Source of the DNA: Biscogniauxia marginata
Lineage: Eukaryota; Ascomycota; Sordariomycetes; Xylariales; Xylariaceae
NCBI GenBank assembly: GCA_022695795.1
Contig: MU404199.1
Coordinates: 16,252-80,251 of the forward strand
DNA: 64,000 bases
Direction: 5' to 3'
Shown piece after piece: positions 1 through 11,974 of this stretch. A program made the translations under genes and the position numbers. The notes under the pieces are model-generated. The model was not told the origin of the DNA and ran no database searches. It saw only the letters and a program-made list of their open reading frames with translations. Position 1 is the stretch's first letter, and every line of letters starts with the position of its first letter.

Positions 1-28
1 GCACGTTGAGATCCTTTTCTATACTTAC

Positions 29-390
29 AAATTCGCTGGCGTGTAGACGCCCCCGGGGCGATAGGATTCTAAGAGCCATATCGCATACGCAGGCCCGATG
101 TCAATCAAAAATGAGAACGTCTGCCACGAGCTGACGGGGTCATATCCAAGCGTAGATGGCGAGAAGGTTGCCGTCGTGCCGCGCCATAGCTGATCGAGAA
201 ATTCCACGTGGTGAAAGTGGTCTAGTATAGAGATCTTCCCGCCCTCCCACTCGATGATCCCGGAGTCGGCGAATGGCTGTTGGTTTGCTGCCAGCTTTTC
301 GACGTCCATGGTGCGGAGGCACCAGGCAGCGATGAAAAGAAATGGCACCGCCTGGATGGCACGTCGGATTCTGGCTCTTCCGAGTCCCAT
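29..390 (-). CDS. Partial membrane protein, first exon only (gene runs off the left edge)
   Basis: The first exon encodes about 120 residues starting MGLGRARIRRAIQAVPFLFI. It reads to a consensus 5' splice site (GTAAGTAT in minus-strand sense) just after base 29, so the rest of the gene lies left of the window. Two hydrophobic stretches are visible, near residues 11-26 and about 92-107 (FSFLIDIGPAYAIWLLES), followed by a short polar ESYRPGG turn. This layout suggests a multi-pass membrane protein. I do not recognise the family with confidence. Similar short membrane proteins occur in fungal secondary-metabolite loci, but that is only an impression. The start is the first ATG of the open frame. 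Confidence 0.5.
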
Positions 391-2640
391 TTCGATGAGG
401 GTTTATGTTATCAGGGGGAAATTGGAGGGAAAGGGGTCAGCGGGGGAAGTTGAACGAGATTGGAGGTCTAGGGAAGGGGGTCGAGAAGATTTATACGCTT
501 CGCTAATCTGATCAGTAATAATAATGACAGAAGTCAGCTGTGAAGAGTGACAGCCTCTTGGCATTGCGATCGAGACTAAACAAAGTATCGAAATATCCTA
601 GTTTCTTCCCTATCCGACTTACATAAAATTCCAGTACCCTCGAGCCCGCCAAAATTGTCTTTTTGGACAACTAGTGTTCCGCGTAGCTATAATTGCATCG
701 TGTAATACAAAGTGGCTGCGCAAAGATCGCCAATCCGTAAAGGATGATAGCATACATTAAAGCACAGCTGAAGGCCTTCGGGATTCGGGCTTAACAACCC
801 TCATTAAGGGATTGGGTGAAGGTTGTTGAGGTGCGGCACGGACAACAACAGTGGGACTGAATGTGGAATTATCACGTTGATACCCGGTTGATACCCGGCT
901 CAATGAATTTTTGTACGGACGATAAAATAGAACCATAACCAATAGAGCATTTTACCCTTCTATCTTACCATACATCTCTTATTTATTGGATACGATGGCG
1001 CCAAGAAAGCAGTCTGGTAAGGGTATCTATCAATGATGTAATTCACGACGGCCCTCCTACACGAGCTGGAGACGGAGTGCTGAGGGTACGTTCCTAGTAT
1101 ATAGTATTTATCACTTTTAAGATCTTTATAATGTAATTTCTATGGCCGCCTTGGCATAGGAAAATATGATTACTGCCTCTCTTCTTGTCATGTAAGTTCG
1201 CATTATTACCTCTAATAGGTAAAATTCCCCTGACATCCTATTCTTTACGCAGGTTATATACTTATTATATTGGTACCACGTCGTTAAAATTTCAGTACCG
1301 AATAGAGGTCAGGCCGATGCGTGGATCCTATAACCAACACTAGAGAAATCCTAATAGCCAGTCTATCATAATGCAGCGTGCTTGAATGTCGGGAAGCACT
1401 ATTTCTCCGGAGAATAACCTGTCATATATATATGTTGATATGGGACGAATATATGAGGATAGGATCAAGAGTATTAGTTCAAGGTCAGTCTTGTAGATGG
1501 GCAAAGCCCATTTCATATATCACGTGTCACGATGCACCTTTAGGATTAGGTAACTAGAACTAGGGATAACCTTGAACACGTCCCTTTTACATATTTACAA
1601 CCAAACTCTTTATTTTCTATTCGTGTATCCCATGTTGTTCTTCATGCCACCCCAAGTCTTTTCTAATACAAGTCACGCCAATGGCTGCGGTGTGGAGGGG
1701 ACCCAAGACCGACAGAAAGCTACGTTCAGCAGCCAGGGTGATGTATAGAGTTACCAGTAACTTCTCTCGGCATATATATTACGCATTATAAAGAGCAGTT
1801 CAGTTTAACCTTATCATTTCTTGGCTGTAAGAATCATATGATACACTTATCTCAGTTTGCTCAAAGTTGATTAGCGCTTGTTCGTGGCGTGTTCTTACCC
1901 TCTCGCACAGGCCACTGATTATAAATCTAGGATGACAGTAAGCTACCGAGAAAATAAGAGTAGGGTTGGGGGGAGTTAGGTTGAGTTGTATGTGCGTGGA
2001 AATAACCCGTGATACCGTCTGGAGTGATACAAGACAATGTCAAGGTACACTACAATTTGCATCATTCTCCATAACTAGTTCCAAGTTGTCGCACAGATGA
2101 TAGGTCAGCAGGCTCATTCAGTGTCGTAATGCTGCAGTGCTGAAGGAATCATCACTTATTTCTAGGTTCTAGTAGGAGGATTGTGGTATGCAAGGAGGAA
2201 AGAAAACCCATGATAATACTTCGGCTAGTCCTATCATAAGATGAAACATGATGAAAATCGAAAAGGTGTGTCCCATAGTTATCTATGAGTTTGTTCCCTA
2301 TCCACTTTCTTTTCTTTTCCGTTTTATTATAGAAGAGAAAAGGAAATCAAGGAAGAACGCCCACTACTCTATCGCCTTCTGGCTTGTCTGGTCTCAACTC
2401 TCCACTAGCCCAAATCACTGTTCCTGTGAGAGATAAACCCATCGAAAACACAGCTAAAAGCTAGGCCACTAGTAGCTCGACCAGCATATCCGTATGCTCT
2501 AGTAAATGTATCAAGAACTAACCATACACACGTTATCGGCCCTTGTCCTCCTAATCATGATCATCACGATTTTTATTATGCTGACTCAAGAGGAATACCC
2601 GACACACGAATTCCCACATACATGCTTTTAAGGAGGGCGG
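391..2640. other. Intergenic, 2.2 kb, no gene seen
   Basis: No reading frame here has plausible length, splice sites or domain signature. The sequence is moderately AT-rich and of mixed composition. I see no tRNA and no obvious terminal repeats. Confidence 0.5.
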
Positions 2641-3192
2641 CTAATAACGGACAGTAGCTTCGGTCTTGAAGGATTTGTGGGAGGCAATGGAAAGTTGAGT
2701 GAGGTTGTTGCTAATGTTGTCTTCCAGGCCGCCCGTGCTCTTGGGCGACAAGTTCAAATAAGCACGAATTGTGTTTAGAGACGTATTAGGGGCGCCTAGT
2801 GAGTCGTAATTGCCATCCGATGATTTATGCTTCTTGCCGTTGAACAATAACATGCAATAGTCTATCTGGTCCTCAGTCTTGGGTATTTTCTTCTGGATAT
2901 TTGTGCCATCCCCTTGTTCTATATTCGAGGGGATTACCGGAGACGGAAGAAGCAGCTCACGCAGTGAAATTTGCATTTGAGGCTTCAGAGAAACTTGATC
3001 GAATCTCAAGGTGCCTTTTTCGGTGCCTTGCGTTTTTGAGGCCGTCTCTGCGTCTTTGAGGCCGTCTAGAAGCGTGGGCTGATATACCTTACTCATATCA
3101 AGTTTCTCTCCTTTGATAGCCAGGTCTGAGAAAAATCGGTCTTCTAGCGTCTTGACCTCCTTGGTATCCTCTTTGTTTGACGGGGTTGACAT
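2641..3192 (-). CDS. Hypothetical protein, about 183 aa, unknown function
   Basis: A single open frame encodes a hydrophilic protein rich in Lys, Asp, Ser and Thr, starting MSTPSNKEDTKEVKTLEDRF. The same frame extends upstream to 3369, but those extra residues look like low-quality translated leader, so I chose the internal ATG at 3192. There is no signal peptide, membrane segment or recognised domain. Short Pro/Ser-containing stretches and an ends-in-Tyr terminus suggest a disordered small protein. No intron is needed. It could be a lineage-specific gene or a chance ORF. Confidence 0.33.
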   Translation of the reverse strand: MSTPSNKEDTKEVKTLEDRFFSDLAIKGEKLDMSKVYQPTLLDGLKDAETASKTQGTEKGTLRFDQVSLKPQMQISLRELLLPSPVIPSNIEQGDGTNIQKKIPKTEDQIDYCMLLFNGKKHKSSDGNYDSLGAPNTSLNTIRAYLNLSPKSTGGLEDNISNNLTQLSIASHKSFKTEATVRY

Positions 3193-4970
3193 GATTACGG
3201 ATTTTTGTTCGTATATAGTCGTATGTGTGTTGGAAAGCGTCGTTTGGCTTGATGGAGACTCAGTATGGATAGATTGAATACATAGGGTGGAACATGCGTT
3301 GGGTTCCACAGACCAACAAGGGACGGGGAAGGTCTTGTAGAAGAAATTCTCAGAGGTTAAGGTTTCCAATTCCAGAGAGGCTAGAATGCTGAACCTATTT
3401 ATATGTAGGATATGGTAGCATGATCCCGTGTAGGTTGCACAAACCGGGGGTGCTCTTGTGCATGTTCAAAAGCAAGGTTAGACAGGCAGGTAGAAAATCG
3501 GTCACGAAACATTAGATCTCAATGAAAAAATAGTGATATGACAATTCACCCCTTAGTAAGATCAATGTGGCTCTATCCTGTTCAACCCAGATTCTCGTGT
3601 AACCCATTTTTCCATCGAATAACTTCCAACACACCAACAAAAAACACAGGTGGTAGGTAACTTGGAGGTAAACCTGACCCTAATTAGCAAACAGCATTGT
3701 CCAAATATATATATTTAGGCTATCTCATTCAGCAGTCACATATAAAAGACCTCCATCACCTTCAACAACACACACTTGTTCGCCTACTTCAGCTACTATC
3801 TAGTCTACAATGTAACTTGCGTACACTTTATGTTACAGGTAAAATATCCCTGTTTGGTTCCTTGCATCATGCAGCATACACTTTTATGAAATCTTGGAAC
3901 TATGTAGGAAAATATTGTAGACGCATGGTCTACAGTGCTACATTGACATGCCGTCATAACGCAGGGCGATATGTCAACTGACATCGCGAGAACACTGGTC
4001 CCAGATTGATCATGGCACTTTTTTTAATGGAACAAGCTTCGGCTTATCGATGAAAATGCTCCGGACATATCACCCGAACGTAAAAACCAGTTGTCATGTG
4101 TCACCCACGTCAATCTGCTCTTCACCGGTTCTTGCACTTTAACTTATGGTCGATGCCCTACCGAGGCGCCACTTGCAAGCCGTTCACTCCCTCGGATATC
4201 CTACCATTTCTTTTCTACCCCGTTCTCTCAGCTTCCCATGACACGAAACTATTCCCACCCTTGCGCTCATTCCTCATGCAATCTATTCGGCCCACGGAAG
4301 TGACCGACTAACGGCCTATCACTATGCTAGAAGACAACGACTCGGCTTCTGGTATTGGAACACCATCGTTTCAAACTACGCTCCATCTCGATCATATTAC
4401 AGACCGACCCAAAACCAAATTAGATACCAGGCCTTTCAAAGAGGGCAATATACTACTCATACACAACTATACAGTGTATACTCCCGAGGACGGATAATAT
4501 CTGAATGTGTCGTGTTGGTACTTACAGGAAGTTAAAGGCTCTAAAAAATACCGTTGAGTTGACAAGAAGATATGACGGAACGACATACCAAGAGTGCAAG
4601 GTAAGATGGTAGATACCCAAAGATATACAGATAAAGCCATATAGTGTCGTATAGTTATGGATCTATCCCCATACTCCAGCCTGAACTACAGATACTATGA
4701 CTGTTATGATACCTAGAAAAGCGGTACAAACGAGACCAAGGATAGCGCGACGACCTTGGTGATAGTCATAATGAATCAACAGAAAGGTTCAAGGATTGAA
4801 ATAGGTCTTGCCCCCCCCTGCTGGTTCTTCAAATCCATGGTTGCCGAAGTTTAGGAGCTGGGACTAATGCCCAGGGGTCTGTAAACGATGGAATATGCTC
4901 ATATATTATATTTCACTTTATTTCCTAGAGTGTTCTATCTTCTATGGCACCTAGGCCTTACACTGATAAC
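3193..4970. other. Intergenic, 1.8 kb, no convincing gene
   Basis: Only short overlapping frames of ordinary composition occur, at 3697-3981 and 4091-4311. None has a domain signature or splice support. I see no repeat or RNA gene. Confidence 0.45.
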
Positions 4971-6575
4971 TCAACGATGGGACGCAGAAACATGCACTTG
5001 CCAATACTTTCGCCAATCGTACCACTGCCCCTGTTCGGCTGCATTTTCGCCCTGGCCCGGCTTCCAAATACCAAAACCTCTGCCCTCGTCGTATTCGGGA
5101 AATTCTGCCCTTTTGGCGAGTAGATTACGTTTCCTGCCATCCTCCAAAAACTGCAAAAAGTCTTCTGATACGTGCACGTATTGTCTCAGTCCTTCGTAGA
5201 CATCAATCTTGGCGCCAGTTGTCCAACTGAGCAAAAACGGCTCGAGGAGTGGCGCATCAGACACGGATGGGTGCGAAGTGCCAAGTGACGTCATGAACCA
5301 GGATGAGTGCCCGCGTTTGTTGTTGTCGTCGACGATTTCGCGGACGGTATCGAAATGAGCTCGGCCGTAGAATAAGCTGTATCGACTGCTCCATGAGTTG
5401 CTGTGGATGACCAACACCGGCACGTTGATATCGTCGTTCAACTTGCCGCTCTGCTTCCCTGGGTCTAGAATGATTGCCCCTTTAAATGGTCGCTTCGGAC
5501 TTGGGCCGCCTCTGAGGGCTTGAAGAGCGCCCGTTGCACCGTAACTATGTCCTGCTACGATCATTTCATCCGTGTTGAGACGTCCAGCCCAGTTAGAGAG
5601 GTCTGAACCCTCGCCACGAGTGTTCTGCTGGAAAACATCCCCGCCTCGGCCTGAGTTGATGAGCATCAAGACACGGGCAGCCTCCTCAATCTCAGCCTCG
5701 CGGAAATTGAGCTGAGCTCTCTTGAACTCGTCCACTTTCAGGCCCTTGCCATCGGCGGTTTCCACCTCGGACATCCTAAAGGTTAACCTCACTTGATCTG
5801 ATTCGCCATCTGTTACAAGGACAGAACCAGGACAGGATCCATCTCGATGCTCGAGCATGGCCACGACATAGCCCCGTGATGCTAGCTCTCCTGCATAATG
5901 GGTGTAATCCGTTCTACTGGAAGCCATGCCATGCGAAAAGATAATTACGGGGTAGGTACTGTTATCCTTCTCGTTTCGTAACACTTTCTCTGCCTCCGCC
6001 TCATCGTAGGAAGATTCTGAACTTGTGAATGATGCAGATGAGCCACTGGCTAGCGGCAAATCAGCTGTCGCCGGGATCTTAATGCCTCCTACGAGAGCAC
6101 GGAGTGCGCCGGTAAAGATAGCATTGGTTAGGAAACTGTTAATGTGCGCGAACTTGGCGTATCCCTCTGCGGTTGCCGAGATAGGTCTCGGTATCCAATA
6201 GTGCTGGCGTTTCCGACCGGCCTCGTGGCTGGCTGGATAATACAATGTGAACAGGACCGACTGGAGTTCGAATGCGTTCTCTCGCGTGGCCTTGAATCGT
6301 GCCGTGTCAACGATCCGCGATGACGGCAATGACGCCTCGACATCAATGGCGCCAACAGGGTATGAACCGCTGTATTTAGGCAAGCGGGTCGCGAACAGAG
6401 GCATGGAAAAGACAAAACAGTACAACACATAAAACACGATCAAGGAGCAGACAGTGTATCGCCATGTCAGCCTGGGTCGGAGCACAGCTGGTAGTTTTCG
6501 TCTCGTGGGGGGAAGCATGTCGTCTGTGTAGGGAGCTTCGGGAAACGGCCTCATCCTGAAACATGCGATATCCAA
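4971..6575 (-). CDS. Platelet-activating factor acetylhydrolase-like serine hydrolase
   Basis: An intronless ORF of 534 residues. After a short cytosolic N-terminus there is one hydrophobic segment at about residues 40-62 (signal anchor), then an alpha/beta-hydrolase fold. The nucleophile elbow is GHSYG with Ser at residue 344. The oxyanion strand reads VIIFSHGMASSRTDY. The likely acid lies in the ILDPGKQS strand, and the likely His in GTSHPSVSD. This order and spacing fit the PAF-AH isoform II family, which removes short or oxidised sn-2 acyl chains from phospholipids. The membrane anchor suggests it acts at the secretory pathway or the lumenal face. The start at 6575 is the longest; an ATG seven codons in (6554) is an alternative. 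The family call is confident; the true substrate is unknown. Confidence 0.85.
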   Translation of the reverse strand: MDIACFRMRPFPEAPYTDDMLPPTRRKLPAVLRPRLTWRYTVCSLIVFYVLYCFVFSMPLFATRLPKYSGSYPVGAIDVEASLPSSRIVDTARFKATRENAFELQSVLFTLYYPASHEAGRKRQHYWIPRPISATAEGYAKFAHINSFLTNAIFTGALRALVGGIKIPATADLPLASGSSASFTSSESSYDEAEAEKVLRNEKDNSTYPVIIFSHGMASSRTDYTHYAGELASRGYVVAMLEHRDGSCPGSVLVTDGESDQVRLTFRMSEVETADGKGLKVDEFKRAQLNFREAEIEEAARVLMLINSGRGGDVFQQNTRGEGSDLSNWAGRLNTDEMIVAGHSYGATGALQALRGGPSPKRPFKGAIILDPGKQSGKLNDDINVPVLVIHSNSWSSRYSLFYGRAHFDTVREIVDDNNKRGHSSWFMTSLGTSHPSVSDAPLLEPFLLSWTTGAKIDVYEGLRQYVHVSEDFLQFLEDGRKRNLLAKRAEFPEYDEGRGFGIWKPGQGENAAEQGQWYDWRKYWQVHVSASHR

Positions 6576-7678
6576 GGGTTGTATGTACCGAGAACGTAGG
6601 TGAGCTTGGTAGATGTCGAGTTGCAGTCGGCTGTGTAGCTGGATTGAGGAGGTACGTACCTACAACTATGATGCAATAGTCCGTACACCGAGCCTTGGCG
6701 GTGGCGACCTTGTGTAACTATACCTAGCACTTCAACTACCTAATATAAGCTATTTGAGGCATCTAAACTGTACAATTAGGTTAATCTAGATGCAATTAGG
6801 TACATAGGTACTGTCAACACACAGGGACAAGTTTAGGTACACTTCAATTTCTTATTTCTACGTACGGAAAATTCACTCTCGCGGTAAATAATTTCATTCA
6901 CCTGTAAGGTCCTCATTCAAGGTTGAAAGTGACAACTCGTAACTTGCGCAAGAGCTGACGTCATTAGTTCCCGACAGAGACCTAGGCTCGGATTGACCAG
7001 ACGTAATGTACCTAGATCGGATCGCGAAACTAAGACTGAAAGTGAGTCGGTTGATTATGCCAATACACTTGGCGTTTGCATTTGGCTTTTGCACTTGGCT
7101 TTCTCGCCCCTCGACTAATTGTGAGTTCACATGTGGGGAGACAAATGAGGGGAAGTTGGATTTGTAGTTCGATTACATTCCCAGTACATATAGAAGAAGA
7201 ATATTAAGAGTATTACTAGGGTGATCGATGTTGAAACTGTACAGATATATTCATGAATTGAAATGTGTTAGTTGCAACTAACACTAGCATAGGAAATCCA
7301 GATATGGCAAGTACCTGAATAGGTCAATGCAGGTAGGTGTATAAGCTTATAAGAATACATAGTTATGGGTCCACTAGCACACATCCAAATCAATGTATTG
7401 AGACGAGGTCACGTGCTTGCGCGCACCCCTTTCGTGTTGCCCCGCCAATTAAGGTGGAATGCAGACCCCCAGACCTCCCCCATCTGAAAATCCCCCGCGT
7501 CATTTTCCCTCCAATTGCATTTCCTACAATTCCAATTCCGAAGCGTTAATAGCGTCAAACATCTCAACCTAGCAGTACCCCAAAATCATTGTCAATCCCG
7601 GCCAAGGTCATTCCTATACTTCTATTGGTATTCCCCTACGTCCACTACTTCTAGGAATAATCATTAGTCGTAATCAAA
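6576..7678. other. Divergent intergenic region between the PAF-AH-like gene and POLD4
   Basis: About 1.1 kb between head-to-head genes, probably holding both promoters. Short TAGGTAC-type repeats occur near 6775-6840. A pyrimidine-rich stretch precedes the POLD4 start (7500-7650). No further gene is seen. Confidence 0.5.
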
Positions 7679-8471
7679 ATGCCCATACCCCGACGCACCA
7701 CTCGCTCGTCCGCCGGCGGCGCCAAGCAATCGACTCTGTCCTTCAACCACCGGGTCACGAAATCCTCCGTCCCCAAATCGGCCAAGGATCTCACGACATC
7801 TCCCACGAAGAAGCCGAGCCCGCTCGCGAAGCACGTCTCGGCGCAAGACGAAGAAGAAGAAGAGCCTACTGCTATTACTACTACGACTGCTGACGCCGAC
7901 GTCGACATCGACGTCGAAGCACTTCAAGATGATGATGACGACGACGAACCCGAACCGGTGCCGCAGAAGTCCGAGGCCGAGCTGCGTGCTGAGAAGGTGA
8001 CTGGCCGCCAAATCGACCAGTACTGGCGCCAGCTAGAGCGTGATCGCCTCACGCGGAGGGTGCACCAGGAGGACCTGAGCCTGGCGGAGAAGGTGCTGCG
8101 GTATTGGGACGTGAGCTCGCAGTATGGGGTACGTATACATACAACACACGCATGATAGGCGTCCTGTTCTTTGTCTTTTTCTTTCGGGTGGGGGATCCCT
8201 TGCAGTGCTGCGGTCTACGGAACATACCCTGTTTTCACTTATTTATGAAAAGAAAAAAAGAGAAAAAGAGAAAAAGAGAAAGCTAACGTAGCGACAACAG
8301 CCATGTGTAGGCATCAGCCGCATGAAGCGATGGCACCGAGCGGACCGCCTGGGCCTCAACCCGCCAGTCGAAGTCCTCGCCGTGCTGATGAAGGAGAGCG
8401 AGGGTGCTCTGGACCTCGAGAACGCGCATATGGATGAGATCCTCAACTCGACTGCTGTTGGGGCTTTTTAG
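7679..8471 (+). CDS. DNA polymerase delta subunit 4 (POLD4/Cdm1)
   Basis: Two exons, 7679-8128 and 8301-8471, encode about 206 residues. The intron has donor GTACGT, branch CTAAC at about 8283 and acceptor ACAG. The N-terminus carries a PCNA-interacting-peptide-like QSTLSF motif at residues 18-23. An acidic run (DDDDDDEPEP) follows. The C-terminal domain has the family signature: the exon junction creates QYGPCVGISR, followed by RWHRADRLGLNPPVEV. POLD4 is the small non-essential subunit that stabilises replicative polymerase delta and helps it bind PCNA. The second exon is necessary; reading through the intron gives a false C-terminus. The gene converges on the queuosine-salvage gene, leaving 345 bp between stop codons. 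Confidence 0.92.
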
Positions 8472-8816
8472 GCTGCTACTGCTACGAGGGGACTTGAGAG
8501 AGAAACAAGTAGTTATGAGGCATGTGTGTATGATGGACTGGAATATTACGGGTGCATTACGAGATTTGCTCGTTAGGCGTGCTTAACTTTGAAGAGGAAA
8601 TTCTTTTGTGGTGACGGCGTTGAAGGACTTTCATTTCTCGGGCTCATTTGCTGGAGTGACTTGGCTATTGAACATTCAGGATCATAGCCATTGGCTGATG
8701 GGTGCTTGCGCTCAGCACTATTCATCAGTTTGCCAGATTGACTAATGTAGTGATTGTGGACTCCTGCTAGAGCTGCATGCATTAAGTGGATAGCTATGAA
8801 CAAACTCCCCGATTGT

Positions 8817-10177
8817 TTAATACCAGATGCTCCTGGTCCGATGATGCGGCATCGTCTCCTTGCCCTGAGCCTCTAACTGCTTCATGGTATCATACAAGAA
8901 GAAGTCAATCAATATGGCGTTGACCTGTGTCTCTGGGTGCTGGCGCTTAATCTCCCGTCTCAGGAGCTCCACGCACCAGATGCTGCAGGCTATACAACTT
9001 GTTTTTAGCGCCGTAAATATCTTTAATCAGGGTCCAAGAGACGTACCTCTCAGCTGCATTTCATACTTGCTCCCACTCTCAAGTGCCTCTTTGTTAGATA
9101 CCATAGCTTGCAATGGCGGGCTATATCCTATGCACCCTAGGGTCGCCAATATCTGCGGCACTCGGTAATCGGCAAACATGGTGATCTTGTCGATATCCCG
9201 GAACGCACCGTAGCTCTCGCCATTAAAGCACGCCCAGATATCGGCCACGAGGATCTGGGCTCGCTTGAGGAAACGAACCGGCTTGCGCCGCCCCTCAAAG
9301 TGGAACTCGTCTCGGAAGCAGGTGAAATCCCGCGCAAGCAGGTTAACCAGCGCCGCGGCGGACCCGTTGGCGGCTTCAATGCACTTGGTGAAGCTACAGC
9401 TGTATTTCTGCAAGTTGCCGCGGCTGAGCGTTGGTGGTCACATTTACGAAGTGTCTGGGCGATCAAATACATACTTCGTAAAGGACCTGGCCTGCCTCTC
9501 GTAGACAGGCGAGTCGGGCCTCGAGGAGGGGCATCTCCTCCTCCGTGCACGACCTGAAGACGTACTTCAGGGACTCCAGATTGCACTCCCCCTCGTCTTG
9601 CCAGTAGTGGGGGTCGGTGATGGGGATATCTTGAGGCAGAGTTTACAATTAACCATGGCCATCCTTTCTAAGATTGTGAGAAACTGAAGCGAAGCGAGTA
9701 AAGAGAACACTCGGCCATGTGTATCTGTTCGTGCTTTTGCGGGGACAGGCTTCGCGATTACGCACCTTCGTCCAGAGCCCTCTGCAATGAAGCGACCAGG
9801 CTCCAGTATCCCGTCCAGTTCTTGTCTCGGTAGGAGATGGCGAAGCGTTCATCATCCGGGAGCAGGGACCAGAAGGAAAAGTTGAGCAGGTCCATGGTGA
9901 AGATGAAGGCGACGGTCGACTCGTCCTTGGCCTTCGGGTGCAGCTCGTGCTCCGACCAGTTCGCGGTGGAGAACTCTTTCTGCTGCATCTGCTGGTGGAT
10001 GAGAGCCGCGGCGTTTTTGGTCGCCCTCATGTCCACCGCTACATCGATGGAGTTGTCGTAGACATACTCGGCTCCTTCTAAGACACCCGTTTCGGGTTCG
10101 TCGTCTAGCGAGAGCTTCCCTTGCAGATGCTGCCTGAGTAGAGCAAGGAGCTCTGGATCTGCCTCATCATCAGACAT
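8817..10177 (-). CDS. Queuosine 5'-phosphate N-glycosylase/hydrolase (QNG1, DUF2419)
   Basis: Four exons (10177-9766, 9629-9475, 9407-9047, 8989-8817) keep frame and give 366 residues. Family landmarks are FTMDLLNFSFWS, WTGYWSLVASLQRALDEG, DIPITDPHYW, KYSCSFTKCIEAANGSA, FADYRVPQILATLGCIGYSP, and the terminal CSIWCVELLRREI and HHRTRSIWY. The family releases queuine from queuosine 5'-phosphate so the base can be salvaged for tRNA wobble modification. The exon 2 acceptor is AAG rather than CAG and the last acceptor is TATAG; both were chosen because they alone restore the conserved frame. The ATG at 10177 (MSDDEADPELLALLRQHL) is the natural start. Length matches the family. Confidence 0.9.
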
Positions 10178-10563
10178 GGCGAAGTGCGTCCCTCAACCGA
10201 AGCGATTGAAGTAAGGCGCGACCAGAAGTGTTTTCGGGCTACAATGGTCGACGATGAGATTGCAGGTTATATAACTCGAAGATGATGTGTAGAAGATACC
10301 TAGGTAAGAGTCCAAATATTGCCCATGTACCTACTCATAAGTATTAGGAGCCCCTACCTATGACGGGCATAAATAACAAACCCGATAGCTCTATAAGGGG
10401 TTCATGAAATATTAACCTAATGCACAGGTATGTAAGCGTTCTATGCATCGTCAATCGTCAAACATGAGCTGAACTGTTGCTACTACTAATAAATTATAAT
10501 TTTTTCAGCCAACCAAAGTGAGGCATCGGTGGTCCGAGCACAGGCCACCAAATGGCGTCACCT

Positions 10564-10608
10564 TAGGTAGGTACCTAGGTAGGTACCTAGATAGGTACCT
10601 AGATAGGT
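10564..10608. repeat. TAGGTACC tandem array
   Basis: About five imperfect copies of an 8-12 bp unit built from TAGGTACCTA. The unit is itself palindromic (GGTACC core). It is the clearest tandem example of a motif scattered through the intergenic DNA of this window. Confidence 0.8.
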
Positions 10609-10818
10609 TCAATTGGTGCTCTCCAGCCCCTGCACAACAACCGCCAACTGCGACGGCTTACACTACATGCTGTCGGGTATTCAATAGAACAGTTACCTGT
10701 GTCTACATCGAATATTGTGGCAGTATTCTCATTAATAGTAATATTATACCAACGGACGACAACTATGTGCTTTATAGCGAGTTCATTGGTGTTATTTCTA
10801 TGATGAACCAGTCCTTAG

Positions 10819-11112
10819 ATGATGATAACTTGGGAGCCTCAAAACAATCTTGACTATTTCAAACCAGCTCTTATCATCACGATCGATTCTCAACCTCAAA
10901 TCCGAGTTGGTGTAGCCTTTGCAGATAACGGCTCAGCTCCGATCAACGGATGCGTCATACCGCATGTTATGGTAAACAAGACGTTGGACTTTTCAAGCGT
11001 AAACACTGAGGATTGGGCCGGCAAGAACCTCGACGAGAACCTCGCCTACTGGAACGCCAACTTGCCCGAGTTTCTGGATCAGGCCATTACCGGCACATAC
11101 ACCCACAGATAG
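10819..11112 (+). CDS. Doubtful small ORF, 97 aa, unknown
   Basis: The open frame has protein-like composition, with stretches ALIITIDSQPQIRVGVAF and NLDENLAYWNANLPEFLDQA. There is no domain I recognise. The upstream frame is closed and the N-terminus is unconvincing, so it may be a fragment of a larger lost gene or a chance ORF. It lies about 860 bp upstream of UBA2 on the same strand. Confidence 0.25.
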   Translation: MMITWEPQNNLDYFKPALIITIDSQPQIRVGVAFADNGSAPINGCVIPHVMVNKTLDFSSVNTEDWAGKNLDENLAYWNANLPEFLDQAITGTYTHR

Positions 11113-11974
11113 ACAGGCACCAAAGGGTAAGAAGAAGGCAGGCGTAGTCAAAAAGATGGCAAGACGTTTAGGACTCTGTTTCAGAGCTGGCTCTCCACAT
11201 ACCAGACGGATAGATAGGTAGTTCATCTCCAAGACCTGACTGGAATCTTGGAGAACTAGAACCAGGCAACAAGTAGGTAGGTATCAACTGAATGTCGGAA
11301 CACGCGTCTAGATCTTGCGCAGCAATACCTCGCTGCGTCTTGCGTGACACAATAGAGGGCCTATTTAGGTAGTCTTTTGTTCAGCCTTCGCAATGCAAGC
11401 TATACTCCAGTAGCAATACTAGTAAATGCATAAATGGTTATCATGGGATAAATATGCACCTGATCGAAGATATTCATCGAGTGAGTAGATTCCGGCCCGT
11501 GCCCCGCGAGAAAGACCTGCCAAGGGATTTAAGCTTGCTCGCGCGGGTTAGGTAGGTACATAAAAGTACGAGAGTACCTCACACACCCACAACCTTCCGA
11601 CGCCAGTGACTTCAGCTAGCATCACTCCTAGGCACGTAGGTATGTTAACTAGCGGTCGGGTCCGATGTCCGAAGGCTGACGGCGCAACAACAACCCAGCA
11701 GCAGCAGCAGTAGTGTAGTAGGTAGTAGCATCACTAACACCACCACTACCACTGCTGTGCCTACTTGACCACCCACACTTACTCACAACTCTATTTTCAT
11801 CGAACATCGTCACCCCTACCATCTTTTTTCACCCGTCCCCGTCGCTTTTCTCGACTACCAAGCTCGTTCCCCCTGGATTAATTCCTCGTTTTTACCTTTA
11901 GTCCCTCTAAGGACTACATCATACATGCATCGGCGACCCAATTTCCCGTGACAACTGGACAGCAGCTGTTGACC

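Larger units (their letters stand above)
10178..11974. other. Intergenic, 1.8 kb, with repeats and one doubtful small ORF
   Basis: This holds the shared upstream region of QNG1 (minus) and UBA2 (plus). It contains a TAGGTACC tandem array (listed separately), a doubtful 97-codon frame (listed separately), and a CAGCAG/TAGTAG-rich stretch near 11696-11735. A pyrimidine-rich leader before UBA2 runs over about 11740-11900. Confidence 0.5.

Noticed and set aside
6894..7130. 78-codon minus-strand frame between the PAF-AH-like gene and POLD4
   Set aside because: No domain, no introns, and it sits in a divergent promoter.
7651..8011. Minus-strand frames opposite POLD4
   Set aside because: Shadows of the first POLD4 exon, rich in Val/Ser runs caused by its acidic repeats.
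9137..9586. 149-codon minus-strand frame
   Set aside because: Alternative frame of QNG1 exons 2-3; the neighbouring frame carries the conserved protein.
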